DNA of 64,000 nucleotides from Ariolimax columbianus. Taxonomy: Eukaryota > Mollusca > Gastropoda > Stylommatophora > Arionidae. The stretch is taken from assembly GCA_036924085.1 (NCBI GenBank), contig JAVGWX010000013.1, forward strand, positions 58,117,390 to 58,181,389, given 5' to 3'. The position numbers and the translations under genes are program-made. Positions 1-11,021 of this stretch are shown piece after piece (positions within the stretch are counted from its first letter, which is position 1; each line of letters starts with the position of its first letter). Under the pieces are notes generated by a model that was not told where the DNA came from, ran no database searches, and worked only from the letters and a program-made list of their open reading frames with translations.

Positions 1-94
1 AGGTTCTGGGTGCTGATGGTCTCTGTAGCTCGTTGATTGTACACTCTTCTGCTCCGTCCTCTCATGCGCTCCACTCCGCTCGAACCTCTTGACT

Positions 95-445
95 TAATAT
101 AATGTCTTTATACTGGTTTAGCAGACTCGTCAGAGTCTGTATTCAACCAGTTACATTTAGCATTATCTTGCTTTAAAAGCTATGCGCATCTAATCTATTT
201 ATAAATACATTAACTGTCCATGTCTCCACTACCTCATGTGGCAATGCATTCCAAGCATTCACACCTCTCTGACTAAAAAAAAGATTTCCTAATATTGAAT
301 CTGGACCTTACTTTAGTTAATTTGTAGCTGTGCCCTGTTGTTCTTGTTGGTGGTTGTAATTTGAAAAACATTTGTATAGTCTAATTTAACCTTTCCTGTG
401 ATTATCTTATAAACCTGTATTAAGTCACCTCTAATTCATCCAACA
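95..445 (-). mobile_element. CR1/L2-like LINE, 3' end relic
   Basis: Read on the minus strand, this matches the end of the RT ORF seen at 13600-14190 (the block encoding RVxNAWNALPQE in that copy), then a short 3' UTR. The 3' end is a perfect hairpin, CAGACTC-loop GTCA-GAGTCTG (122-139), inside an outer CTGGTT/AACCAG pair. It is strongly 5'-truncated and decayed by frameshifts. Confidence 0.7.
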
Positions 446-720
446 GACGGTCGTTGATTGATGGGATAGGAGTGACATTTTGAAGTCTATCAATGACCTT
501 GGGTTAAATGATGACACTGCAATAGATGAATCAGCACTTCAAAGACTGCAGCTCTTTGATATTGAATGAGGTTCAAGCAGACTGGGGCACAAGAGGGATG
601 GAGCAGAAGTGTGTACAAGTAACGAGCTGCAGGAACTATCATCATTCACATCCTTCGCCCTTTACTGAGAGAGCACATATGTGTATGCCCGGAGTGTAGT
701 GACATCGATTCTTAGGAACA
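446..720 (+). repeat. Dispersed repeat family E, retroelement-like C-terminus
   Basis: It shares blocks with 9590-9950, 29400-29570 and 55250-55490: GTGACATTnTGAAGTC, ATCAATGACC, a VCTSNELQEL-like frame and a C-terminal YVCPECSDIDS-like frame. The CxxC end suggests the C-terminus of a LINE ORF, but I cannot name the family. Stops interrupt every frame. Confidence 0.45.
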
Positions 721-1147
721 GAACAGGTAAATGGTGGAAGCATAGACTAAATGTTCAAGTTGCCAGTTAATGTTTATGTAGGAGGTGAAAGGAACACATG
801 CTAGGAGGTAGCTTTCAACAAACTGACAGGAAGATTGACAGAAGAATATCACAAAAAAGTTGGATGTAGAAATACCTGCAAGAATCCATACAGGAACAGA
901 TATAATTATGAACGCATATTTCAAGAAATAAAATCTAGTGCAAAATATAAAATAAAAAGAGAGTGGCAGCTATATAACAGAATAAAATAATATTGGTGGC
1001 CGAAAATGCAGCAAAGCGAATGAGCTAACAGCAGCCAGCGAATCATAGCTAGTTGCTTGCAAATCAGAGTAAACCAAGACACTATTCCTCTCCAAGTGGT
1101 GGCCCTGGAAACAGACTGAACTAGTGCAGTCTGACTAGTTACTAGTT

Positions 1148-1475
1148 AGTCGTCCACCGCAAGCGATAACAGCGACATCATCGGACAATTGTTTTTGTCT
1201 TGATGATGTAACTTGTGCTGTATTCTGTAGTTGGATCAAAGTGAGGAGAGAATGCGCTGATCATCAACCTCACTCTCCTGTCCCGAGCTGCCTTGGACCA
1301 GTGGCAAAACTATTTGTCGAGATGTCGAGAGGACTGGAGGTAACTCAGGATGCAACTTGCACGATCACACTGAGAGAAAAAAACCTGTGTCTGTTAACTC
1401 TTAGTATTTGGGGCACCCTCAGAAACCATTTCCCGGGATTCCCCATGAGAAACCAGACGACCATTGACTCAGCAA
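1148..1475 (-). mobile_element. SINE-B (tRNA-derived), minus copy
   Basis: On the minus strand it contains the SINE-B body seen at 47895-48155 and 61387-61695: CATCCTGAGTTACCTCCAGT, a TTGCCACTGG block, then AGTTACATCATCAAGAC and a terminal inverted repeat ACATCATC/GATGATGT. The tRNA-like head is decayed here. Confidence 0.6.
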
Positions 1476-2545
1476 AACTCTTTTTATACAGTTTATAGAA
1501 AGTTTGCAGAATTTGTGTCCAATCATATAAACATTAGACATTTACCTCACGTCTACCGGTATACCTCATGGGTCAATTGCTTTTAAACCGATCTGTTTTG
1601 TTGGCATAGCTGTCAGCGGTTTTTGGTAAACATTATATTTTTGTTCTGAGAAATGCCTTCACACACAAATGATCGCAAGCAAAGATTCTCAGCTAAGCAA
1701 CCATTGGCACTTATTCCTTCATGGATTGAATTATAAAATGATAATTTATTGAGTGGTTATAGTTTGATAGTTTGTAATACAAAAATTATAGTAGTTTGTT
1801 AGATTCTAAAGACATGTGGACTGACCCTGGCATGACCTAGTTATAGATGTAGTAGACTAACTACTAGAGGAACACATAATGTTCCAATAACTGAAGTAGA
1901 AAATGAGAAATCTGAACTTGACATGTAAGATCAAGTACACCTTATAATTCCATCAAGTAATATGTATAGTTTTATTTTTAAAATATGAAGTATAAATACT
2001 AAAATAGAAAGTGTACATTTGTAAATTATGATTTTTTTCTTATTGTGACAACAAATTTTTAAATGCATGTAGAATGTTTATTTATAACAAGACACACATA
2101 AAACTTTCCTAACTTCTGTGAAAATGGATATACTCTACAATGATCCTGAATTTAGGATTTCTGTGTTGCTGAAGGATTTAAATATCATTGTAAGTACAAT
2201 ATTTTTAAATTCTGTTTTGTAAATTTACATTTGTTCTATTTCAATCTTTATATATGTTTCATAAATATTTGAAACTGTTTATATGTTTAATTATGTTCAT
2301 ATAATAGGTCTTTCATTTCTGCATATTTTGTCATTTAACACTTGAGTTTGTCCTTATAAATAAACATACCAATCTAAAATCAGTAACAGTAGCCAAGTAT
2401 AAAAAATAACTAAATAAAATGACCTTGTAAAAACATGGTTTTTGAGACTGTCTTCTAAGAGTTAAACTGTACATGGCCCGATTCGAAGCGTTAGGATTGT
2501 GAAATAGACATTTCACACCTAGGCACCACTGCCACCTAGAGATAA
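1476..2545. other. AT-rich stretch, nothing recognised
   Basis: There is no repeat shared with the rest of the window, no convincing exon and no array. The minus-strand ORF 2331-2516 has no recognisable motif and is probably chance. Confidence 0.5.
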
Positions 2546-2672
2546 CACTAATTATTCAGGTGAAAAGCATAGAGCTTGAACAAGTCAGAGAATTCTAATA
2601 CTTTGGGCAGACTGCTCACATCAAATGAAAAGAAGGACAGAGAGGCGAAATCAAGAAAGCTAATAGTTTAGT
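2546..2672 (+). mobile_element. LINE reverse transcriptase relic (RTE-like thumb)
   Basis: Frame-broken translation gives IELEQVREFQYFGQ followed by TSNEKKDREAKSR. It resembles the RT thumb motif LxxVxxFKYLGxxLTxDGKxxxEIxRR of RTE-like LINEs. Only about 40 codons survive. Confidence 0.55.
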
Positions 2673-2789
2673 TTAGTTGAAGAATCAACGTCATTGCACA
2701 CGGTTAACTCATTGGTGCTCTGTTCTTCTCCATATTTTTGGAGAAACTCATTACAATGCATGAGCGCTGTAGCACTGGTGAGGATCCCA

Positions 2790-3010
2790 TTATAGATTGG
2801 CTACATTTTTTACATAATTTTGAAGCCCAGGCTGTTAAGATTACTCTTTTCTATTTCCAACTGCCGAGGGATTTTTAACGTGCGCGACATTGCACACAGG
2901 CGTCCTATCTCTACTACCCAGAGATCCAGGGGGAATACCAGAAAGACCAAGTGAAATATCCCGGTCTCCACCATGGTTTGAACCCGCAACCTCCAGCAAG
3001 CTCATAGAGT
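2790..3010 (-). mobile_element. SINE-A, 5' part, minus copy
   Basis: On the minus strand it has the tRNA box B-like GGGTTCAAACCATGG, the GATCTCTGGGTAGT block and the ACGTTAAAAATCCCTC core seen in the other SINE-A copies. Part of it (2841-2951) is repeated in inverted orientation at 3253-3354. Confidence 0.72.
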
Positions 3011-3180
3011 TTTTTTTCAAGATACAATCACATCTCACAGGTAACAGTAGAAGGACAACCGGGTACCTGAAAAAGCCAGCTGAAGCAGGATGTGTTGGGT
3101 TGAAAGATGCAGATATCACAACCTCGCTGTAAACTATATCACAATATTACACTATTCTTTTCAGGACAAAGAAGAAATAA
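3011..3180. repeat. Dispersed repeat J
   Basis: It shares blocks with 6985-7145: GCTGAAnCAGGATGTG, AGATATCACA, CTGTAAAC and a closing GGACnnAGAAGAAA. In both places it follows a minus-strand SINE-A, so it may be part of a larger composite unit. Nature unknown. Confidence 0.45.
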
Positions 3181-3252
3181 TAATGTGTACTCTTATATAA
3201 GGTCTTCCTCTCAATTTGTTATACTTTAGAATAGGCAGCTTCCCAAAAAGAG

Positions 3253-3354
3253 CTTGGTCTTTCTGGTATTCCCCCTGGATCTCTGGGTAGTAGAGATAGG
3301 ACGCCTGTGTGCAACGTTAAAAATCCCTCGGCAGTTGGAAATAGAAAAGAGTAA
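3253..3354 (+). mobile_element. SINE-A fragment, plus orientation
   Basis: This is an exact reverse-complement match of 2841-2951 apart from one 9-nt gap next to the ACGTTAAAAATC core. It lacks the tRNA head and the tail. Confidence 0.75.
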
Positions 3355-3904
3355 TTTTGTCATTTATTTGAAATTAGATCATCTATATCCTGATTTCTCA
3401 ACAGGTTTGGTGGCATGCCACAAAAGTTGGCTGGGTGAAGGCGGAAAATAAACAAAACAAAAATTTAAGAATATCAAAAAGGGTCTGAAGATGAAAAAGG
3501 GGGAAAAAAGAAGAAAAATTGTCAAGGTAAGCGCAATGTATTGCATATTTTTTCATCAAAGATAAATAAAATTGAAGAAAAATGTTCAACTCTTTCTGTT
3601 GCCAAATGGAATGGCACTGCATGTGCAAGACATCTACCTTCAGTGAAAATAATAATGACAGAATTATCCAAGAATTATCCAAGAATGCTTTGTGTATCTA
3701 TTCTTCTGTAACCTAACGCAGACATCTGGCCAATATTTTACTTCTTGGCTTCTCCAATTAATCCTTTATCACATATCAAATCTGTCAGTCTCTATGCATG
3801 AAATTATTGCACATTCTTTATTTTATAATAAATATATCCAACATTCATTTTAGTTATTTTGTTATTGATTAATTTTGACATTTTTATTTGCATTTCATTG
3901 ATAA

Positions 3905-4275
3905 AAATAGGCGTGTATGTGTGTGTGTGTGCACATGCATATAAAAAAATGAGTGTGAAGCGGAGATAGAGGGAGGAACAGTGAGAGAGAGATGGAGAGA
4001 TAGAGAGAGAATGAGAATGAATGTGAGATAGATATAGAGCGATAGAGAGATCAATTGTGAGAGACAGAAAAATAAGAAAGAGATAAACAAATATAGAGAG
4101 AATGAATGTGTGAGAGTGTGATAGAGGGATACAGAGTAAGATAGTGAGAGAGAGAGTGTGAGAGAGAGACAGAGAGAGAGAGTTGCAATGTAAGAGATAA
4201 AGCGACAAAATAAAAAGGGAGAGAAATTGAATGAGATATAGAGATAAAGAGAGTGAGGGAGGGATATATATATCT
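3905..4275. repeat. GAGA-rich simple sequence
   Basis: Degenerate GA, GATA and GAGT repeats. The 134-aa leucine/serine-rich frame on the minus strand is a low-complexity artefact. Confidence 0.8.
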
Positions 4276-4282
4276 ATAAAGA

Positions 4283-4805
4283 AATCAGAAGAAGACTAGC
4301 TATGGTAATGCAGAGACTGAACAGCCTGAAGAAATTATGGCAGAGCACCAACAAAATGATAAAAGTAAAAGTCTTGAGAGCCTGTGTTTTTCCTGTGGCA
4401 GCTTATGGCTGTGAATCATGGACCAAAACTTCTAGACAAAAAGTCTAATCGTTCGAGTCAAAATGTTACAGAAAGATCCTCAAAATACTCTGGACAGAGC
4501 ACCAAAAAAATGTAGACATTCGGCAAGAGATGAGCATAGAGGAGAACTGGTTTATCAATTCCATTTTGGCTAGAAAATGCCAATACTTTGGTCACATCAA
4601 GAGACACAATGGTCTTGAGAGAACAGTGATGGAAGGTATGGTGCCAGGCAAAAGAGGAAGGGGTAGACCAAGAAGATGATGGCACCAAGATATCCAGGAA
4701 TGCCTGAGTATGACTGTGGCGGAGGCTGGAGTTTTGGCAAGAGAACGAGTTTCTTTCAGACAGACTGTGATGGGAGCGACGTTCTACAAAGGACATGCTA
4801 CATGA
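4283..4805 (+). mobile_element. RTE-like LINE, 3' part of RT ORF
   Basis: Translation with small disruptions reads RLAMVMQRLNSLKKLW, then VLRACVFPVAAYGCESWT, then a stop, then ILKILWTEHQKNVDIRQEM, CQYFGHIKRH, GKRGRGRPR and a final VSFRQTVMGATFYKGHAT. The order (AYGCESWT; YFGHI.RH; GKRxRGRP) is that of the C-terminal region of RTE-type endonuclease-RT proteins. The 3' end has GATGAT followed by an AT/GA microsatellite. 5'-truncated. Confidence 0.8.
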
Positions 4806-5640
<835 letters not shown>

Positions 5641-6391
5641 GGACAGAGGTGGGACACAATTGTATATAAACCAATTGAATACATAACAGGATTTACAAAT
5701 AATTGATATCTTTTAAATTGGAATAGCACATCGCATTGGAGACATACATGAGCAGGGCTTGACAATAGCGATCGTCTGCGCCAAGTACAAAATTTAATAA
5801 AATCCATTTTTAATCGTTAATTACATTTTTAATCGTTACTACATGACGACTCTCGCACGATTATTAACGATATTGCAGTTTGAATGGATTGTACATAAGC
5901 TAGTTTATGATGGTGAATCGAAATGGACCTCCACTGCTACAATTTAAACTTACTAAGGCCATCAATGAATGGTTACGGTACTATAGTGCTAAAACTACCA
6001 AACATGTTCAAGGACACAACCGCCATGCCTCTGATAGTAGTGCATGTTTTCTTCAGAAATAGACTAAGACTGTGGAAGTAATACAATATATTTTGGTTTG
6101 GTACGCATTGTTATGTAGAAATAAAGGTAATTAGTGCCAAATTAAATTTGTTAACATAAATTGCATGACTGTAGTCTGACCATGCTGAATGGCTAGCTAC
6201 ATAAAAATTTGTCAAGCCCTGAACATCAGAGATAGCACCTCTCATCTATCAGTCTTACACAACACGTGCCCTCAGGGTGAGGCCCTTTGGTTGGGGTTGA
6301 CCACTGAGATCGCCCTAACTATCATAGGTACCTATAGACACTTAATGATGCATTCAAGCACTGGTTAATATGTCCTGATCTCATCTTATCA
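5641..6391. other. Stretch with nothing recognised
   Basis: AT-rich, no array and no convincing exon. A minus-strand frame at 5592-5807 has no motif. Confidence 0.4.
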
Positions 6392-6805
6392 TCTTTTTAT
6401 ACTGCTTTAGAAGACTCTACAGAGTCTGTATATTTCTTGGATGGTGGTTTAACCAATGTGCGAGTCCATCTTAATATACTCAAAACACTAGAGCTAAGTA
6501 GACCCGCAGCCAGTTAGGCACCATCTATAGCTGCTCTTAACAAACCACATGGGCAAATAGTACAAATGACTTGGGTAGATTTTTATTAGCTAGTTTTTTA
6601 AAGTTGTGTCCGGGCAGTGGCCGTAAAGCCTACTCTTTTCGATTTCCAACTGCCAAGGGATTATCAACGTGCTCGACCTTGAACACATGAGTGCAATCTC
6701 GCTCCCCAGAGATCAGGGTAATTTTCACCAGAAGATTCATGTGAAATAAATCCCGGTCTCCACCGTGATTACAACCCGCTACCTCCAGCACTAGTTGGAT
6801 ACCTT
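6392..6805 (-). mobile_element. SINE-A, near full-length, minus copy
   Basis: From right to left it has a degenerate tRNA-like head, the ACGTTGATAATCCCTTGG core, the CTAACTGGCTGCGGGTCT block, the CGCACATTGGTTAAACCACC block and the 3' hairpin AGACTCTACAGAGTCT read from 6412. It lacks most of the terminal TTAAG repeats. Confidence 0.8.
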
Positions 6806-6984
6806 ATCTCATATCTATCTGATACGAGAAAATCTTTCACTATAAAATACTTATATAATATCTAAATTCTTTGTAAAAGAATTACTTATGTACGAGACGG
6901 AAAAATTATTCTCCCTGATCTAACAAATATGTATTTCCTGTTTCGGCACGGAGTGTAACGGGTTACGGGTGACCTTCAATACAT

Positions 6985-7145
6985 GCACAGACTGCATTCA
7001 TGCAGCCTGGAGTCAGTCTAAATAATGTCCTGCTGAAATCAGATGTGTCAGGTCAAAAAGCTCAGATATCACAGCCTACCTGCAAACCACGGCACAACGT
7101 CACAAACGTCATTTTTAGGACGGACGAAGAAACTCAGGAATGAAG
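6985..7145. repeat. Dispersed repeat J, second copy
   Basis: Partner of 3011-3180, sharing GCTGAAATCAGATGTGTCAG-type and AGATATCACAGCCT blocks. Confidence 0.4.
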
Positions 7146-7149
7146 ATGA

Positions 7150-7235
7150 ATAGGAATCAGGTGGAACACAAAAGGCTACGGTCCGGGTGGAAAAGGGTGT
7201 GCCTCCACCAGTAGAATACAGAGAGGCAAACCTTT
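7150..7235. repeat. Dispersed repeat H
   Basis: It shares CTACGGTCnGGGTGG, CACCAGTAGAA and GGCAAACCTTT in order with 46818-46885. Short and of unknown class. Confidence 0.4.
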
Positions 7236-7349
7236 TACACACAAAAATAAATAATCATTGGAATAGTAATACTAAACATGACCCTTCAATTGTACAAATC
7301 AATATTTTGTTTTAAATTCATGATTAACATTATTAAGACAGATTCATAC

Positions 7350-7434
7350 CTTTCCAGCATGAAAACCAACAGACTCCAAGGCTTTCTCTACTTTTTTACG
7401 ATCATCCCTGTTGCTGGTGATGGTTTTAAGAATG
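7350..7434 (-). CDS. PLCB: Phospholipase C beta, internal exon (EF-hand region)
   Basis: This exon is 85 nt: one base completing the previous codon, then 28 codons. The acceptor is ATATTTTTCAG and the donor AAG then GTATGA. The peptide is ILKTITSNRDDRKKVEKALE followed by SVGFHAGK. In PLC-beta the matching stretch is the basic xDRKRVExAL helix followed by a short loop and GK/GKND, with the next exon usually starting at ND. No further exon was recognised between here and position 1, so the following intron exceeds 7.3 kb and the catalytic X and Y domains lie outside the window. A plus-strand ORF overlapping it (7278-7466) is a shadow. Confidence 0.87.
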
Positions 7435-7534
7435 CTGAAAAATATAGAGATGAAAACAGCAAATGAGGAAAGTAGCTGCCGGATCACTGTTATAGAATCA
7501 AAAACAAAAAATGGTCATGAATATCACTAACAAT

Positions 7535-8335
7535 TAACTTAACGTCTTTATACTGGTTTAGAAGACTCTACAGAGTCTGTATACAACCAGTTTTCTTGTA
7601 GGGTGGTTTAACCGATGTGCGAGTCCATCTTAATGTTGTTTGTCCATCATTTCTAAAGAAAACCACATTGTCATCTGTCAATCCTGGAGTGGGTTCGTTG
7701 GTGGCTAATCAAACAAATCTGAGCTAGAAAGTGTCTGTCACACTGAGGGCAGATAAACACTTTCTGACCGTCAGATGGAGGCAACTCGTCTCTTGCCTTT
7801 TGTATCGCTCGTCACAGCTTCCTGTCTGCTTTATATTCGTTTTGCCAGCTATCAGTTGCAATGTTCTCCCAATTATCAGGGTCAATGTCACAGTTCTTCA
7901 GTGAAGCTTCTCAGAGTGTCTTTGTAACGTTTCATTTGGCCACCGTGAGCTTGCTTGCCTGACCCAAGTTTGCCATAGAATACCATCTTAATAGACTCAA
8001 ACACTAGAGCTAAGTAGACCTGCAGCCAGTTAGGCGCCATCTATGCTAATTTTAACAATCCACCTGGGGAAGGTACAAATACTTTTGGGTAGATTTTTAG
8101 CTAGAATTTTTTAATTTTGTCAGAGCAGCAGCCTTTAAGCCTACTCATTTCTATTTCTAACTGCCAAGTAATTTTTAACGTGCTTGACACTGAACACGGA
8201 TGTCTGATATCACTACCCAGAGATCAAGTAGGTGCACGTGAAAAAAAAACAACCCTGGTCTTCACCATGATTTGAACTTACGACCTCCGGTATCCGAGGC
8301 GAACACCTTACCTCGAGACCACTGAGTCCTCTTTT
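7535..8335 (-). mobile_element. SINE-A, full-length, split by a LINE insertion
   Basis: The 3' tail (AACTTAACGTC then hairpin AGACTCTACAGAGTCT at 7563-7578) and the CGCACATCGGTTAAACCACC block lie at 7535-7634. The rest resumes at 7983 and runs to a good tRNA-like head ending about 8335: box A-like TGGTCTCGAGGTAAGG and box B-like AAGTTCAAATC on the minus strand. The gap holds a LINE fragment flanked by CCATCTTAAT on both sides. It lies in a PLC-beta intron. Confidence 0.85.
7635..7982 (-). mobile_element. 5'-truncated LINE fragment with C2H2 finger, inside SINE-A
   Basis: The minus-strand translation, with breaks, contains DIDPDNWENIATDSWQNEYK and a C2H2-like finger, CPQCDRHF then LISHQRTH. 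This matches the C-terminal tail found after the RT in one group of invertebrate LINEs (WExxAxDRxxWR ... CxxCxRxFxxRIGLxSHxRTH). It is flanked by a 10-bp target-site duplication, CCATCTTAAT (7625-7634 and 7983-7992), as expected for target-primed insertion. Confidence 0.8.
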
Positions 8336-8450
8336 ATTATTTTAATTTAATCAGTAAGTGAAAGACTCGAGTAACGAAAAACAATCATCATCAATTTTAA
8401 TAAGAGGCTCAACAAACAATGCAGGTGATGCTACAACACACAAAAATTTA

Positions 8451-9170
8451 CAGGGACAGTCATTAAGTAACAGCACTTTTATTATAAAGTGCATGGAAGA
8501 GTATGTACAATAGAAAATCTTATTTTTGGACACAAAATTACACTTTAGCAATACTCCATTTTGGGATTGTGATGATTGAGTGATATGTACAATATTGTGT
8601 ACAATATGACTGCCCCACTGTTAACTTGTACTGTGGAAAAGCAATGAGGCGTTACTCATATTTTTTATTTTCACATCGTGTGAAACCTTCTGAAGTCTTC
8701 AGAAGGATAAAAGTTCAGAATAGAGAGTTGTTTGCAAAATGAAAGACAAAACGTCATTGATGAACCGCGGCGTTGGAGAGCAGCAAGCGTGGCAACTGAC
8801 CAATTGAAAGAGCAGATCAACCAGCTAGTCCGTGACAACAGGTGAGTTACTTTGACGAAATAGCCGTAGATTTCAACATGAGTCACGGCACTGCCCACAA
8901 AATTATCCATGATAGCCTAGGTTATAGGAAAGTGTGTAGTAGATGGGCACCAAAGCGGCTGATGAGGTAATGGAGGCTGTGCAAAATTCGTTTAAGGTCA
9001 CACCAAAAGACTTTTTTCTAGAGGGCATCCACAAGCTAATGGACAGGTGGACAAAGTGTGTGACCAGGTATGGGGATTATGTCAAAAAATAAGACACAAA
9101 CAATTTCTAGTTTGCACTCTTGTAAAAATGTTATTAATAAAATTGCTGTTACTTAACCGACCGTCCCTTG
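8451..9170 (+). mobile_element. Mariner-family DNA transposon, internally deleted
   Basis: It is bounded by TA dinucleotides (8449-8450 and 9171-9172) and imperfect terminal inverted repeats: CAGGGACAGTCATTAAGTAA on the left, and on the right (reverse complement) CAAGGGACGGTCGGTTAAGT, both continuing AACAGCAnTTTTATTA. Inside, frame-broken transposase begins DEPRRWRAASVATDQLKEQI, includes the HTH-like NMSHGTAHKIIHDSLGY and SRWAPKRL, then jumps to the C-terminus EVMEAVQNSFKVTPKDFFLE and DRWTKCVTRYGDYVKK with a stop at 9090. The DDD catalytic core between RLMR and EVME is deleted, so the copy is non-autonomous. It lies in a PLC-beta intron. Confidence 0.9.
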
Positions 9171-9329
9171 TATATGATAAGCTACAGGGAACATTAGATA
9201 ACAGCATCAAGTTAGTAGTAACACAAATCAATCAAAACCTCTTTCGGACCGACACATCAAGTTTCAGCTGGCTTTTGGAAGGGTAATGGTTTGCCTTCCC
9301 ACTGTGATCCTTGTTTTCTTAGACAGACT

Positions 9330-9440
9330 ACATTAGTTCAGCCTGTTTCCAGGGCCGTTACTTGAAGAATAAAAAGGGTCTGGGTCAGCTCTACTTTGCT
9401 GATCCTGATACAAGCAGCCATCTGTAAGTCACTCAAGCTC
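9330..9440 (-). repeat. CAA-tail family, short fragment
   Basis: It contains CAGCCTGTTTCCAGGG and GGGTCTGGGTCAG followed by GCTGATCCTGATACAAGCAG. The first part matches 36345-36390. The last block matches the left edge of the 33-bp array at 52072-52100, suggesting a single-copy ancestor of that unit. Confidence 0.5.
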
Positions 9441-9589
9441 ATTTACGCGTTGTTTCTTCGGTGCCACATCAGAATTGAGGCGACTGACTATCCGAGGTCT
9501 TTTTAACAAGGGATGTCATCAGACTGTATCCTGGCTCGGGAAAGAAAAGAAGAGATTAGTGTGTACACAAGAGGTCTCAAACCTTTAGC

Positions 9590-9955
9590 GACTTGTTTGG
9601 ATCGATTGTCCTCTTCGTGCTAGGGTTCGTGGCAATGAAAGAGTTGACAAACTCGTATCTAAGGTCTCACCAACCTCTTGGATGTTGACACTGCAATCGA
9701 TGGATATGGATCAGGGTGACATTCTGAGGTCATCAATGACAACCTTTTGTATGTTAGCACTGCAATTGATGAACCGGCAATCCATGGGATGGGGAGTATT
9801 TAAATCAATTGTAGCTTGAGCCTGTTAGGATGGAGGAGTATGTACAATCAACAGGCTGTTGGAACCATCAGCATCCACTCTTTGCCATTTGCTGAGAGAT
9901 ACTGTGCGCCTATGGGTCTGCTTAGAGTTTAGCAACATTGAATCTAAGCAGAACA
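9590..9955 (+). repeat. Dispersed repeat family E
   Basis: It has GTGACATTCTGAGGTC, ATCAATGACAACCTTTTG, CACTGCAATTGATGAACC and CCATTTGCTGAGAG in the same order as 446-720. One frame reads VCTINRLLEPSAST then SNIESKQNKTQ. Likely the end of an old LINE ORF; family not identified. Confidence 0.45.
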
Positions 9956-10037
9956 AAACCCAAATGACTGAAACTGAACACTGTTATTAGGGCCGCATTG
10001 ATAACATCTACAACACATTGACTTCTAATGTACTAAC

Positions 10038-10171
10038 GCTTTCATAGAGACTTTTCCCTCGTTGTTGAGGACCAGGCTAAACCGAGAAAACAACTTATCC
10101 AGGTAGGTGAGAGCACTGCTGTTTAAGGCTAACAGATTGACTGAGTATCTAAGAAGCTCCTCTGCCCACTC
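10038..10171 (-). CDS. PLCB: Phospholipase C beta, internal exon (first EF-hand region)
   Basis: This exon is 134 nt (44 codons plus 2 nt). The acceptor is a run of T ending TTTTCAG before GAGTGG; the donor is GTTAGT after AAAGC. The peptide starts EWAEELLRYSVNLLALN, continues with LTYLDKLFSRFSL, and ends EGKVSMK. In PLC-beta proteins the segment after the PH domain reads W-x-E-x-(LF) ... N-LL-A-x-N ... FL-x-K ... GKIPVKNI, and this exon follows that order. The open frame continues into the intron on both sides, so a simple ORF call (10025-10294) overstates the exon. The trailing GC is completed by the C that begins the next exon, giving an alanine codon. This phase agreement is independent support for splicing to 7350-7434 over a 2.6-kb intron that contains a SINE and a mariner remnant. 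Confidence 0.86.
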
Positions 10172-10454
10172 CTGAAAATAGAGCACATGTATTTTTTTTT
10201 CATTAAAGAAACAGCAAAAGTGAATGACCGTTATTTCTATAGACAGAGTACATGTCTGACTGCTTGTCTTCTTCAGTTTATTTCTGCATTTCATCCTGTA
10301 TGTACTAAAGTTAGGAAGAAATTGAGTCTATAAATATGTCTTGATGGAACTCTGCCTATATTCCACAGTCGCAAGTGTAGAATGACAAAAGACTAGCCCA
10401 GCTGCGACACCTTTTTAAGGTGTCTCACTGGACTAGTAACTAATTTTTCTCTCT

Positions 10455-10515
10455 TGTGGTAAAGCACCTTCGTCATCTGGAGGTTCAGTGTTCGAATTTG
10501 GGTTGTCCATTACTT
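10455..10515 (+). pseudogene. tRNA-like sequence (SINE head or tRNA pseudogene)
   Basis: It contains GTGGTAAAGCACCTTCGTCA then GGAGGTTCAGTGTTCGAATT, which match tRNA A-box and B-box regions. The acceptor stem does not close, so this is not a functional tRNA. Confidence 0.4.
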
Positions 10516-10719
10516 CACTTTGTTTTCTGTTGTTCATTATATACATTCCTGAATACAGATAAATACTTTTCTCGTGATAGATGTCACTAAAAAGCATTAC
10601 TATATGTACTGCAACATATGATACAACTATATTAGTTGAATGTCTTAGTGTGCATCATTCAACATGTAAGACACCAAGCCCTCTTTTATTGTGAGCTCCC
10701 TGTTCTAAACAAATTAAGG

Positions 10720-10895
10720 AGTGATGTGTGTGTGATGTGTGTATTGGTTTGTGTGGGTGTGTGCTTTGGTGTATGTGATATAAGTGTTGGTGTGTGTGCT
10801 TGTTTGTGTATGTGGGTGTGTGTGCGTGTGGGAGCACATATGCAAATGTGTGAATGTGGGAGAGCACATGCATGTGTGTGTGTGCGTCAATATAT
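10720..10895 (+). repeat. GT-rich microsatellite-like block
   Basis: Degenerate (GTGT)n with GTGTGGGTG variants. Open frames on both strands are low-complexity artefacts. Confidence 0.8.
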
Positions 10896-11021
10896 TTTTC
10901 ACTAAAAAAATATATATTTGCTCAGTGCAGATGATATATGTATTCTGTCAAACAGGCAGCAGGGCATACATAGAAAGATAAGAAACTAATGCATGGGGTT
11001 AAAATGGGGCAGTGATTGCGG

